Of a DNA stretch of 15,978 bases, positions 1 to 7,261 are shown piece by piece. The stretch is taken from positions 1 to 15,978 of the forward strand of contig JALRFB010000004.1 in NCBI GenBank assembly GCA_023256555.1, given 5' to 3'. The notes beneath the pieces are model-generated. The model was not told the origin of the DNA and searched no databases. It saw only the letters and a program-made list of their open reading frames with translations. The stretch comes from Sediminibacterium sp. GTDB lineage: Bacteria > Bacteroidota > Bacteroidia > Chitinophagales > Chitinophagaceae. The position numbers and the translations under genes were made by a program. Position 1 is the first letter of the stretch; each line of letters starts with the position of its first letter.

Positions 1-1089
1 GCCTTCATAATAAACTGAACCAGTCCATTCAGCTACATTCCCAGCCATATCTGCTAGGCCATAGCCATTTAAAGGAAAGCTTTCCACTTTCATAGTGTAA
101 ATATTATCCTTATTTGGACTACCTCCATAATAATCACCACGACCAGGTTTGAAGTTAGCTAGCAACCAACCTTGTTTGGTTCTTGAATTGGGACTCCCCC
201 AAGGATACATTGCATTTGTTTGCAAACCACCTCTTGCAGCATATTCCCACTCTGCTTCTGTTGGCAATCTATAGATTCCGTCAATTTTGTAATCTGGTCT
301 ACCTTTTCTTCCCAAATAATAATCACTGTTATTGGTTCTCCAATTACAAAAAGCAACAGCCTGTTTCCATGTAACACCTACAACAGGATAGTCATTGTAT
401 GCTGGATGTGAAAAGTACAATCTAGTTTGTGGTTCGTTATATGAGTAAGAGAAATCTCTCATCCAAACCAATGTGTCAGGATATACTGCTTGGTTTTGTG
501 TAACTATGAAATCGCTTAAAGATTTTTCTAAACCTTTAGAAGCTCTTGCAGCAGCTTTTAAATCAACATAAGTATATCGATAGATTAATTTATTAGGATC
601 TAAATCTATTTTACCTTGTACACGATTATCAGGGCTTAACAGTAATTCATTTAATCTCTCTAATACCGCTCTACTATTCATATTAATTTTAGAAGTTCTT
701 GCCCAATCAACCCTAAGTGAATCTTCATCAGGTTGATTGATACCTCCTTTATAGATGGCTAAGAATTTCAAAGAATCTGCAACATAATTTACAAATCTTC
801 TATATTGTTCATTGGTGATTTCTGTTTTATCCATCCAAAAACTATTGATAGAAACCAATTTCTTTCTATTCACCATTGATAAATCCACTTGTTCATCACT
901 TGGACCCATATAAAAAGAACCAGCAGGTATTTCTGTTGTATATCTATCTGAACTAAATTTTGGCTTACGTGCACGACCAGGTTTCTGAGACATCAAAACC
1001 AATGACACTAGCACTGTAATTAAAATGAAAGCTGGGAATCCGATTTTTAAATTTATAATTTGCTTACTCATATACTTTTTTTTGCCCAT
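1..1089 (-). CDS. gldK: GldK-like type IX secretion protein, SUMF1/FGE-sulfatase fold (partial, C-terminus beyond window)
   Basis: GldK/PorK proteins form the periplasmic ring under the outer membrane in the type IX secretion and gliding machinery. They carry a formylglycine-enzyme (SUMF1) fold without known catalysis. I translated the minus strand: 363 codons are open to the left edge, so roughly the last fifth of a typical GldK is missing. Visible are a hydrophobic N-terminal segment (residues 17-33), a SUMF1 start (IPAGSFYMG, 54-62), the GldK-type insertion (about 105-205, with RYTYVDLKAAARA at 171-183), YPDTLVWMRDFSYSYNEP (203-220), RLPTEAEWEYAARGG (274-288) and GLADMAGNVAEW (344-355). 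These match my memory of GldK better than GldJ. Unlike known lipoprotein GldKs, the N-terminus has no cysteine. The start is ATG 1089; ATG 1071, in frame six codons later, is a good alternative. It lies 62 nt after the YyaL gene and probably in its operon. gldLMN would be expected beyond the edge. Confidence 0.85.
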   Translation of the reverse strand, partial: MGKKKYMSKQIINLKIGFPAFILITVLVSLVLMSQKPGRARKPKFSSDRYTTEIPAGSFYMGPSDEQVDLSMVNRKKLVSINSFWMDKTEITNEQYRRFVNYVADSLKFLAIYKGGINQPDEDSLRVDWARTSKINMNSRAVLERLNELLLSPDNRVQGKIDLDPNKLIYRYTYVDLKAAARASKGLEKSLSDFIVTQNQAVYPDTLVWMRDFSYSYNEPQTRLYFSHPAYNDYPVVGVTWKQAVAFCNWRTNNSDYYLGRKGRPDYKIDGIYRLPTEAEWEYAARGGLQTNAMYPWGSPNSRTKQGWLLANFKPGRGDYYGGSPNKDNIYTMKVESFPLNGYGLADMAGNVAEWTGSVYYEG

Positions 1090-1151
1090 TTTATTACTAA
1101 ACCCTTTGATTCTCAATATAATTAGGCATTGCAATTTAGTAAATCTTATTG

Positions 1152-3170
1152 TTAGATAATTGCTAAAATCTCTTCAATTTGTTGAGTAGGTAGTGAGCAG
1201 GTCTTGTTTTTACATATAAAGTACTGATTATCAGCATTTTTCTTTCCTAAAGAGAGGGGAAAAATGGGCTCTTCTTGCTCTAACCAAAGAGGCAAAACAT
1301 GGGGTAAAAACCGCCTTAAAATAGGGGTGAATCCTTTATTGACTTTTTCACCAATTCCAACCAGTTCAGTTAAACCATATGCCATTTGGAAAAAACTCTG
1401 AGCCCAATAACCAAATGAACTTGGATATTGTATTAACATAGAGTGCATCGAAGCCAACATGGTGGTGGCTTGATTGACCCATTGAGGTTGATCAAAAATA
1501 CTTCCTAAATATATTAAACTTGAACAAATCATAGCATTGCTACTTGGGGTAGCGCCATCATAACTTTCTTTTTTCCTTGCAATTCCGTCTTTTTGTTCAT
1601 TACTTGTAAAATAGAAAAAGACAGCTTCTTCATCTATAAAATGTAATTGAACATATTCCATCCATTTTTTTGCTTTCAACAGATACGCTTTGTCAGCACT
1701 AACTTTATGCAATTCAATATATGCTTGTATTAAGTATGCATAATCTTCTAAGAATGCTAAAGATTTAGTAACCCCATTAGTATAACTATGATATAAATAT
1801 TCATTGGGAGATTGCATGTTTAATTCCACCCATGCAATGACTTGTTCAGCTCTTTGTAAATATTGAATATGACCAATACTTGCATAAGCTTTACATAAAG
1901 CTGTGATCATTAAACCATTCCAAGACAATATAATTTTAGTATCAGTGGATGGTCTAATTCTTTTTGATCTATGATTGAATAAAATTTGTCTAGCAGTAAT
2001 TAAATCTTCTGTCCATGCATTTTCAATAGAATTGGTGGTCCAAATAATATTGGTATGTTCCCAATTTCCTTCTTCTTTTATTTGATAAAAATTGCAGAAT
2101 GGTTCAAACAAATGTTGAGGCAGTACTTCATTTAATTCATCATAAGACCAAGTATAATACTTCCCCTCCACCCCTTCACTATCTGCATCTAAAGCAGCAT
2201 AAAAGGCACCTTCCATATTGGATAATTCCCTAAAAACAAAGTCAATGGTTTCTTCTATTACTTTTTTATACACTAATTTATTAGTGATTTGATAAGCTTC
2301 AGAAAGTACTCCCACTAACAAAGCATTATCGTACAACATTTTTTCAAAATGTGGCGCCTGCCATTGTGCGTCTGTACTATATCTTGCAAAGCCTCCTCCA
2401 ACATGATCGTACAATCCACCTTGAATCATTTTATCTAAACTTCTCACAGCATGCACTATCGCTGCTTGATCCTTGTTAGCAAAATAATTTCTTAATAAAA
2501 CTTGTAAAGAAAAAGTTTGAGGAAATTTTGGAGCTACTCCAAATCCACCCCACTCTGTATCGGCATTTTGTAAAATTCTTTTAGCCATCAAATCAAACTC
2601 TTCTAATGTTGGATAAGCAATTGTTTGATCACTAGTAATTTTCGTTTTGATATTCGTCTGAACCAGATGATTGGTTAAGTTTTCTGCTTGTTCAATTAAT
2701 TTTTCTCTATTGTTGTTAAATGCTTCTTGCACACCTTTCAAGACATCCATCCATGATGCACGCTGAGGAATTGTTTTTGGAGGAAAATAAGTACCACCAA
2801 AGAATGGTTTTCCATTAGGTAATAAGAAAATATTGAGAGGCCAGCCACCACTTCCTGTCATTGCTTGTAATGCATCCATATATAATTGATCAACATCAGG
2901 TCGCTCTTCTCTATCTACTTTAACATTGATAAAATGCGTATTCATATATTCAGCCACCACTTCGTCCTCAAAACTCTCACGTTCCATTACATGACACCAA
3001 TGGCAAGCTGCATAACCAATGCTTAATAGAATCGGTTTGTTTTGTGCTTCTGCGTAAGCAAATAAATCGGAAGACCATGCTATCCAATTCACTGGATTAT
3101 GCGCATGTTGCAATAAATAAGGACTTTGCTCACGAATGAGCGCATTAGTGAATTTTGAATTAGCACTCAT
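1152..3170 (-). CDS. YyaL/DUF255 family protein, thioredoxin-like domain plus alpha-barrel (SPATA20 homologue)
   Basis: This is a full-length member of the DUF255/YyaL family (bacterial homologues of human SPATA20), about 672 residues. The N-terminal part (about 1-170) is a thioredoxin-like domain with a CHWC motif at residues 56-59, then [11 protein letters not shown] and the stretch [24 protein letters not shown] split over the domain. The rest looks like an (alpha/alpha)6 barrel of the kind found in N-acylglucosamine epimerase and glycosidases, with [12 protein letters not shown] and [16 protein letters not shown] as family signatures. The family's reaction is not established. No signal peptide is seen, so it is probably cytoplasmic. 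The frame extends to a TTG at 3179, but ATG 3170 (MSANSKF) lies 10 nt after the preceding stop and fits the family's N-terminus, so I chose it. It sits in the operon with the HemD-like gene and gldK. Confidence 0.9.
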   Translation of the reverse strand: MSANSKFTNALIREQSPYLLQHAHNPVNWIAWSSDLFAYAEAQNKPILLSIGYAACHWCHVMERESFEDEVVAEYMNTHFINVKVDREERPDVDQLYMDALQAMTGSGGWPLNIFLLPNGKPFFGGTYFPPKTIPQRASWMDVLKGVQEAFNNNREKLIEQAENLTNHLVQTNIKTKITSDQTIAYPTLEEFDLMAKRILQNADTEWGGFGVAPKFPQTFSLQVLLRNYFANKDQAAIVHAVRSLDKMIQGGLYDHVGGGFARYSTDAQWQAPHFEKMLYDNALLVGVLSEAYQITNKLVYKKVIEETIDFVFRELSNMEGAFYAALDADSEGVEGKYYTWSYDELNEVLPQHLFEPFCNFYQIKEEGNWEHTNIIWTTNSIENAWTEDLITARQILFNHRSKRIRPSTDTKIILSWNGLMITALCKAYASIGHIQYLQRAEQVIAWVELNMQSPNEYLYHSYTNGVTKSLAFLEDYAYLIQAYIELHKVSADKAYLLKAKKWMEYVQLHFIDEEAVFFYFTSNEQKDGIARKKESYDGATPSSNAMICSSLIYLGSIFDQPQWVNQATTMLASMHSMLIQYPSSFGYWAQSFFQMAYGLTELVGIGEKVNKGFTPILRRFLPHVLPLWLEQEEPIFPLSLGKKNADNQYFICKNKTCSLPTQQIEEILAII

Positions 3171-3180
3171 AAAGTGCAAT

Positions 3181-3942
3181 TTACTTCTTTTTGGACTGCT
3201 GTGCTAAAAATTGGTCCAACCCTGCCACCATGCTTGGAGTTTGCGGACTAGGCACTTGAATATGCAAAGTCAATCCAGCATCAGCTACTGCTTTGCAAGT
3301 ATTTGAACCAAATGCACCTATGATTGTGCCGTTTTGTTTAAAATCAGGCTGATTGTCTAATAAGCTTTTTAATCCACTTGGGGTAAATAAACAAATAGCA
3401 TCAAACTTATGGTCTTTCAATAATGGCTTAATGTCTGTGCTTTCTGAACGGTACATGTATGCTAATTCGAAAGTACAACTATGGTCTTTTAGCCAATTTA
3501 CAATCTCGTTGTCTTGTTGATTCTCGCTACAAACATATAAGAACCTTTCGTTGGATTTATGCTTGTTTAAAACATCAAATAGTTTTTTATTAGTACCATC
3601 AGATCCAAAGAAAACTTTACGCTTTCGATACATAATAAATTTTTGCAAGTACAAAGCAACAGATTCTGTAATACAGAAATATTTAGTGTCTTGATTGATG
3701 TTAACTTTTAGTTCATCGCAGGTTCTGAAGAAATGATCAATAGCATTCTTACTTGTAAAAATAACACCTGTGTATTCTGTAATATCAATTTTTGATTTTC
3801 TAAAATCTTTAGCAGGAATAGCTACTAATTGAATTAAGGGTTGGAAAAACAATGAAACATTGTACTTGCGTTCCAAATCAAAGTAGGGAGATTTTTCACT
3901 CTCTGGTTTAGCCTGAGAAATTAGAATTTTTTTGATAGCCAT
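3181..3942 (-). CDS. HemD (uroporphyrinogen-III synthase) family protein
   Basis: HemD closes hydroxymethylbilane to uroporphyrinogen III in tetrapyrrole synthesis; it is a soluble two-domain protein of about 250 residues, and this one is 253. Family landmarks are the N-terminal KILISQAKP strand, [13 protein letters not shown] (about 59-71), the domain-two strand [11 protein letters not shown] (about 132-142), [15 protein letters not shown] (about 181-195) and [18 protein letters not shown] (about 207-224). No other early heme gene is nearby. The gene lies between a DUF4271 membrane protein (15 nt gap) and the YyaL gene (10 nt gap), upstream of gldK. From memory this DUF4271-HemD pair recurs beside gld/por genes in Bacteroidota, so its role may be linked to the envelope rather than purely to heme; that is inference. 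The frame extends to GTG 3948, but ATG 3942 (MAIKK) is the simpler start. I leave the symbol empty because catalysis is unproven. Confidence 0.83.
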   Translation of the reverse strand: MAIKKILISQAKPESEKSPYFDLERKYNVSLFFQPLIQLVAIPAKDFRKSKIDITEYTGVIFTSKNAIDHFFRTCDELKVNINQDTKYFCITESVALYLQKFIMYRKRKVFFGSDGTNKKLFDVLNKHKSNERFLYVCSENQQDNEIVNWLKDHSCTFELAYMYRSESTDIKPLLKDHKFDAICLFTPSGLKSLLDNQPDFKQNGTIIGAFGSNTCKAVADAGLTLHIQVPSPQTPSMVAGLDQFLAQQSKKK

Positions 3943-3957
3943 TTTCACTTTCCAGTT

Positions 3958-4974
3958 TTAATAAGTACCTCCAAAATACTGTACGACTAATTTATACAAT
4001 ATTAAGATAGGCACTATTTCGAAAGCACAAAGGTAAAGAAAAAAATGAAAGGAGGAGATATGTAATTTATTCCTAACAGTTGTTAAAGAAAATAGATATC
4101 TGTACAAAATCAATAGTACTGACAAAACGGCGCCTCCAACTATAGCTATAGGGTAAAATTGAGGCTTTGCAAAGGCCAAAATAAGTATGAAAGGAACCAG
4201 TAAAATGCCTAGTACTTTATTGATCATAAATATCACAAAAACATAGGTTTGTATCAATTCCATACTGTTAAATGTATAGCCCGCAAGTAGTAAAAAAAGA
4301 TACTTCCCTAAGTACAAACTGGTAAAAAATAAAGCGATATATAGATATCCTTCCCAAAATGATAGGGGCAATAAATGTCTACTAAATATTAGTAATGTTG
4401 CCATTAATGAGAAGCTCAAAATAAATCCAATATTCATCAATAAAGAAGCCAAACTATTTTGCAATAATTGTTCTCTATTTTGAAGCATTCTTAATGAAGA
4501 TTGATTGAATTGACTAAATAATTTAGGGAAATACTGTGGGTAAATATTATGTACGAATGCAAATAAAAATAGCAAGCCAAGAATACTATAAAATAAAAAG
4601 TCTTTATCTGGCAAAGAAAACCGTTGTTCAATTCTAAAAATTAATGCTGAGTCATTTGATTTTGCTACCAACTGGTTATATAATTTAAAAGCATTTTTCT
4701 TTTGGGCAAAATACTGTTTATAATCTTTTAATGGATTATAATTCGAATCAATGATTGAACCATGTAAAAAAGAAAAGTGATTGGCATCTGCTATTTGAAA
4801 ACTTTTTGGAATTACAGGAACATATTGAATATACAATGTGTCTTTCTTGACAGTCGAATCAAGCATGACTAAAGCACTATCTACTCTCCTAGATACCGTA
4901 TCCGCCTGAGTAAAGGAACACAGAAGGATCCAACTCAGTAAAATGAAAAATAAATTTTTGATACCTGAAACCAT
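3958..4974 (-). CDS. DUF4271 domain-containing membrane protein
   Basis: This 338-residue protein of unknown function matches the DUF4271 type found in Bacteroidota. It has a probable signal peptide (about 1-24, MVSGIKNLFFILLSWILLCS, possible cleavage near TQA-D), then an extracytoplasmic region of about 95 residues. Six hydrophobic segments follow at about 126-142, 175-197, 208-232, 243-268, 274-296 and 308-330. No catalytic motif was recognised. It is the first gene of the leftward operon to the HemD-like gene, the YyaL gene and gldK. A TAnnTTTG-type -7 box ends only 5 nt before its ATG, so the mRNA may be nearly leaderless. The start is firm because the signal peptide begins at this ATG and the next methionine (residue 37) would remove it. 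Its placement upstream of gldK suggests an envelope role, which is inference. Confidence 0.8.
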   Translation of the reverse strand: MVSGIKNLFFILLSWILLCSFTQADTVSRRVDSALVMLDSTVKKDTLYIQYVPVIPKSFQIADANHFSFLHGSIIDSNYNPLKDYKQYFAQKKNAFKLYNQLVAKSNDSALIFRIEQRFSLPDKDFLFYSILGLLFLFAFVHNIYPQYFPKLFSQFNQSSLRMLQNREQLLQNSLASLLMNIGFILSFSLMATLLIFSRHLLPLSFWEGYLYIALFFTSLYLGKYLFLLLAGYTFNSMELIQTYVFVIFMINKVLGILLVPFILILAFAKPQFYPIAIVGGAVLSVLLILYRYLFSLTTVRNKLHISSFHFFLYLCAFEIVPILILYKLVVQYFGGTY

Positions 4975-4979
4975 TATAG

Positions 4980-4987
4980 CAAAAATA
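4980..4987 (-). promoter_or_regulatory. Candidate -7 box for the DUF4271-to-gldK operon
   Basis: The minus strand reads TATTTTTG, an exact match to the Bacteroidota primary-sigma -7 consensus TAnnTTTG. It ends 5 nt upstream of the DUF4271 ATG (4974), placing transcription start within a few bases of the start codon. No clear TTG at -33 was found. One exact match by chance in an AT-rich spacer is quite possible, so this rests partly on similar boxes before other genes in the window. Confidence 0.45.
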
Positions 4988-4993
4988 AGTATA

Positions 4994-5022
4994 CTAGGGC
5001 AGAATTAGTAACTAATGCCTAG
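4994..5022. promoter_or_regulatory. Imperfect inverted repeat in the divergent DUF4271/hemW spacer
   Basis: The core ATTAGT-A-ACTAAT (5004-5016) is a perfect odd-centred dyad. Outer arms CTAGG (4994-4998) and CCTAG (5018-5022) are also complementary, with spacers of 5 and 1 nt between outer and inner arms. The right outer arm overlaps the candidate hemW -7 box. It could be an operator for one or both promoters; no regulator is identified. Confidence 0.35.
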
Positions 5023-5027
5023 CTTTG
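5020..5027 (+). promoter_or_regulatory. Candidate -7 box for hemW
   Basis: TAGCTTTG matches TAnnTTTG exactly and lies 16 nt before the hemW ATG, giving a predicted leader of roughly 10-13 nt. No convincing -33 TTG element is visible upstream. Confidence 0.45.
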
Positions 5028-5043
5028 TGTATTAATTCATACT

Positions 5044-6171
5044 ATGGCAGGAATTTATATACATATCCCCTTTTGTAAAAAAGCATGCCATTACTGTAAT
5101 TTTCATTTTAGCACGCAAACACAACATATCCATTCTTTTGTAGAAGCATTATTAAATGAAATAGAATTAAGAAGAGATTATATTAATACTCCTATTCAAA
5201 CAATCTATTTCGGAGGGGGTACCCCTTCTCTCCTCTCTGCTGAACAAATCCGTTCAATTATTGAAAAGCTTCAACTAAATTTCGACTTATCCAATTTGCA
5301 AGAATTTACATTGGAGGCAAACCCTGATGATATCAATATCAATAAACTTTCTGAATGGAATGCAATTGGAATCAATAGATTGAGTATTGGAATACAAAGT
5401 TTTCAAAAAGAATCATTAGCATGGATGAATAGAGCACACATAGTGGATCAATCACACCAAGCCATACAAATGGCGCAAGACGCTGGGTTTAACAATATTA
5501 GTATCGACTTGATTTACGGCACCCCACATTATACCAAAGAACATCTATTAGCAGATCTCAAAATTATTGAAGACTATAGGATCCCTCATGTTTCATGCTA
5601 TGCACTCACTGTAGAAGAAAAGACTGCCTTGAATTCGATGATAGAAAAAGGAAAAATTGAAAACGTAAAGACCGAGGTTCAAGCAGAACATTTTGAAATC
5701 ATTGTTGACTATTTGAATAAAATTGGATTTGAACATTATGAGATTTCTAATTTTGCTAAACCAGGTAATAGAAGTAAACATAATAGTAGTTATTGGAAAG
5801 GTATACCCTATTTAGGTTTAGGACCATCTGCACATTCTTTTAATGGGTCTAGCAGACAATGGAATGTAGCCAATAATGCATTGTATATGCAATCTTTAGA
5901 AAAAAGAGCATTGCCTTTTGAAATAGAATTATTAGACCAAGTAGCTCAATACAACGAATACATGATGATCTCCTTAAGATGCATGGAAGGATTTGATCTT
6001 AAGCATATTGAAAGCAGTTTCGGTAAAGCTTATAGTGAACATACTCAAAATGTCATCCAAATACTTGCACAAAAAGATATATTTGAACAAAAAAGTACGA
6101 GTTATTGCTTAAAAAAATCTGCCAAATTCTTGGCAGATGGTATTGCTTCAGAATTCTTTATTGTAGATTAA
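5044..6171 (+). CDS. hemW: Radical SAM family heme chaperone HemW
   Basis: HemW is a radical SAM protein that binds heme and delivers it to target proteins; it was long misannotated as oxygen-independent coproporphyrinogen III oxidase (HemN). The 375-residue length is typical of HemW. The N-terminal IYIHIPFCKKACHYCNF carries the 4Fe-4S ligands C11, C15 and C18 in a CxxxCxxC arrangement followed by F20, where HemN has a further cysteine. GGGTPSLL at 57-64 is the SAM-contacting glycine motif. Further family stretches are LEANPDD, RLSIGIQSFQ, SIDLIYGTP, HYEISNFAKPG and YLGLGPSAHSF, and a HemW-type C-terminal domain follows. It is transcribed alone and divergently from the DUF4271 operon. Its TAA is directly followed by the gpsA stop on the other strand, with no terminator hairpin between them. 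Confidence 0.95.
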   Translation: MAGIYIHIPFCKKACHYCNFHFSTQTQHIHSFVEALLNEIELRRDYINTPIQTIYFGGGTPSLLSAEQIRSIIEKLQLNFDLSNLQEFTLEANPDDININKLSEWNAIGINRLSIGIQSFQKESLAWMNRAHIVDQSHQAIQMAQDAGFNNISIDLIYGTPHYTKEHLLADLKIIEDYRIPHVSCYALTVEEKTALNSMIEKGKIENVKTEVQAEHFEIIVDYLNKIGFEHYEISNFAKPGNRSKHNSSYWKGIPYLGLGPSAHSFNGSSRQWNVANNALYMQSLEKRALPFEIELLDQVAQYNEYMMISLRCMEGFDLKHIESSFGKAYSEHTQNVIQILAQKDIFEQKSTSYCLKKSAKFLADGIASEFFIVD

Positions 6172-7185
6172 TTATACCAAAATTTGCTCTATCTCTTTAA
6201 ATGTTTTTACAGGACTTGCACCTTCCCATAAAATAGAATAAACAGCATTAATGATGGGTATATTCATATTTAGTTCTTTATTGATAGACATAATACATTT
6301 ACTCGCATTATATCCTTCCGCTACCATATTCAATTCAAGTTCGGCTGCTCTTACTGAATACCCTTTCCCAATCATATTTCCAAAGGTTCGATTTCTACTA
6401 TGTAAAGAATAACAAGTCACTAATAAATCTCCCAAATAAACAGAAGCACTATAATTAATATTAGAACATGCATGACCCTCATTTTGCATGATTGCTTCTA
6501 ATAATCTTTTCATCTCGTGTGCGCAATTGGCTATATAAACACTTAAAAAATTATCTCCATACTCTAAGCCATGTGCAATACCAGCACCTAATGCATAAAT
6601 ATTTTTAACCACACCAGCATATTGCACACCAATCACATCATTATTTACAATAGTATTGATATATTCTGATTTAAAACAATTAGCTATTTGATGAGTAAAA
6701 GCTTGGTCTAATCCAGAAAAAGTTAAATAAGACAATTGTTCTGCTGCCACTTCTTCTGCATGACTTGGACCCAATAATGTGAAATAGCTGCTTAAAGGAA
6801 ATTGGTATGTTTTTTCTAAATACTGATGTAATAAAATATTATGAACAGGTAATACTCCTTTGATAGCAGAAACAATTTTTTTTCCTTCTAAATCTTTTGC
6901 TTTTACTTTTTCCAAGCAAGAAACAATATGTATTGAAGGTACTGCAAATACCAAAATATCTGAAGCTGCAATAACTTCTAAAATATTAGATGAGAAATGA
7001 ATAGTAGAAATATCAAAATAGGCGTTCCTTAAATAGTGAGGATTATGATGACGCTTTTTAAAATATTCTATGTTCGATTCTTGACGTACCCACCAAGCAA
7101 TATGATTGCCATTATCAGATGCTATTTTAGCAATAGCGGTTGCCCAACTACCACTACCTATGATACCAATTTTTAATGCCTGCAT
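6172..7185 (-). CDS. gpsA: NAD(P)H-dependent glycerol-3-phosphate dehydrogenase
   Basis: GpsA reduces dihydroxyacetone phosphate to sn-glycerol 3-phosphate, the backbone precursor for phospholipids, in the cytoplasm. At 337 residues the protein is the usual length. It shows the Rossmann nucleotide loop GIIGSGSWATA (7-17), SAIKG (106-110), GPSHAEEVA (139-147), GVVKNIYALGAGI (191-203) with K194 the presumed catalytic lysine, YLGDLLVTC (250-258) and SRNRTFG (263-269), which contacts substrate and cofactor. The start is firm because the first Rossmann strand begins at residue 5. A TAnnTTTG box ends 4 nt before the ATG, suggesting a leaderless message. A terminator just upstream separates it from the efflux operon, so it is probably monocistronic. 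Confidence 0.97.
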   Translation of the reverse strand: MQALKIGIIGSGSWATAIAKIASDNGNHIAWWVRQESNIEYFKKRHHNPHYLRNAYFDISTIHFSSNILEVIAASDILVFAVPSIHIVSCLEKVKAKDLEGKKIVSAIKGVLPVHNILLHQYLEKTYQFPLSSYFTLLGPSHAEEVAAEQLSYLTFSGLDQAFTHQIANCFKSEYINTIVNNDVIGVQYAGVVKNIYALGAGIAHGLEYGDNFLSVYIANCAHEMKRLLEAIMQNEGHACSNINYSASVYLGDLLVTCYSLHSRNRTFGNMIGKGYSVRAAELELNMVAEGYNASKCIMSINKELNMNIPIINAVYSILWEGASPVKTFKEIEQILV

Positions 7186-7189
7186 TTTT

Positions 7190-7197
7190 CAAAGGTA
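7190..7197 (-). promoter_or_regulatory. Candidate -7 box for gpsA
   Basis: The minus strand reads TACCTTTG, an exact TAnnTTTG match ending 4 nt before the gpsA ATG at 7185. The spacer upstream is mostly the T-tract of the efflux-operon terminator, so the promoter and the terminator tail are nearly adjacent. No TTG at -33 is seen. Confidence 0.5.
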
Positions 7198-7208
7198 CGA
7201 AAAGACAG

Positions 7209-7243
7209 AAAAAAAAGGGATGCCTTTTTTAGGCATCCCTTTT
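7209..7243 (-). terminator. Intrinsic terminator of the tolC-adaptor operon
   Basis: AAAAGGGATGCCT (7213-7225) pairs with AGGCATCCCTTTT (7231-7243), a 13-bp perfect stem with a 5-nt loop. On the minus strand the stem runs into eight Ts. It starts 18 nt beyond the adaptor stop codon and so ends the leftward efflux operon before gpsA. Confidence 0.88.
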
Positions 7244-7261
7244 ACTATAAAAAATGAAGTT

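Noticed and set aside
159-411. Short open frames on both strands inside the first kilobase
   Set aside because: They overlap the gldK frame, which carries conserved SUMF1/GldK motifs through the same bases, and they have no recognisable content.
3171-3179. TTG-initiated extension of the YyaL gene
   Set aside because: ATG 3170 fits family N-termini and lies cleanly after the preceding stop; TTG adds only MHF.
3181-6171. Heme biosynthesis island (HemD-like gene plus a HemN-like gene)
   Set aside because: The radical SAM protein is HemW-type (CxxxCxxCxF, 375 residues), not HemN, and is transcribed divergently. The HemD-like gene belongs to the secretion-linked operon.
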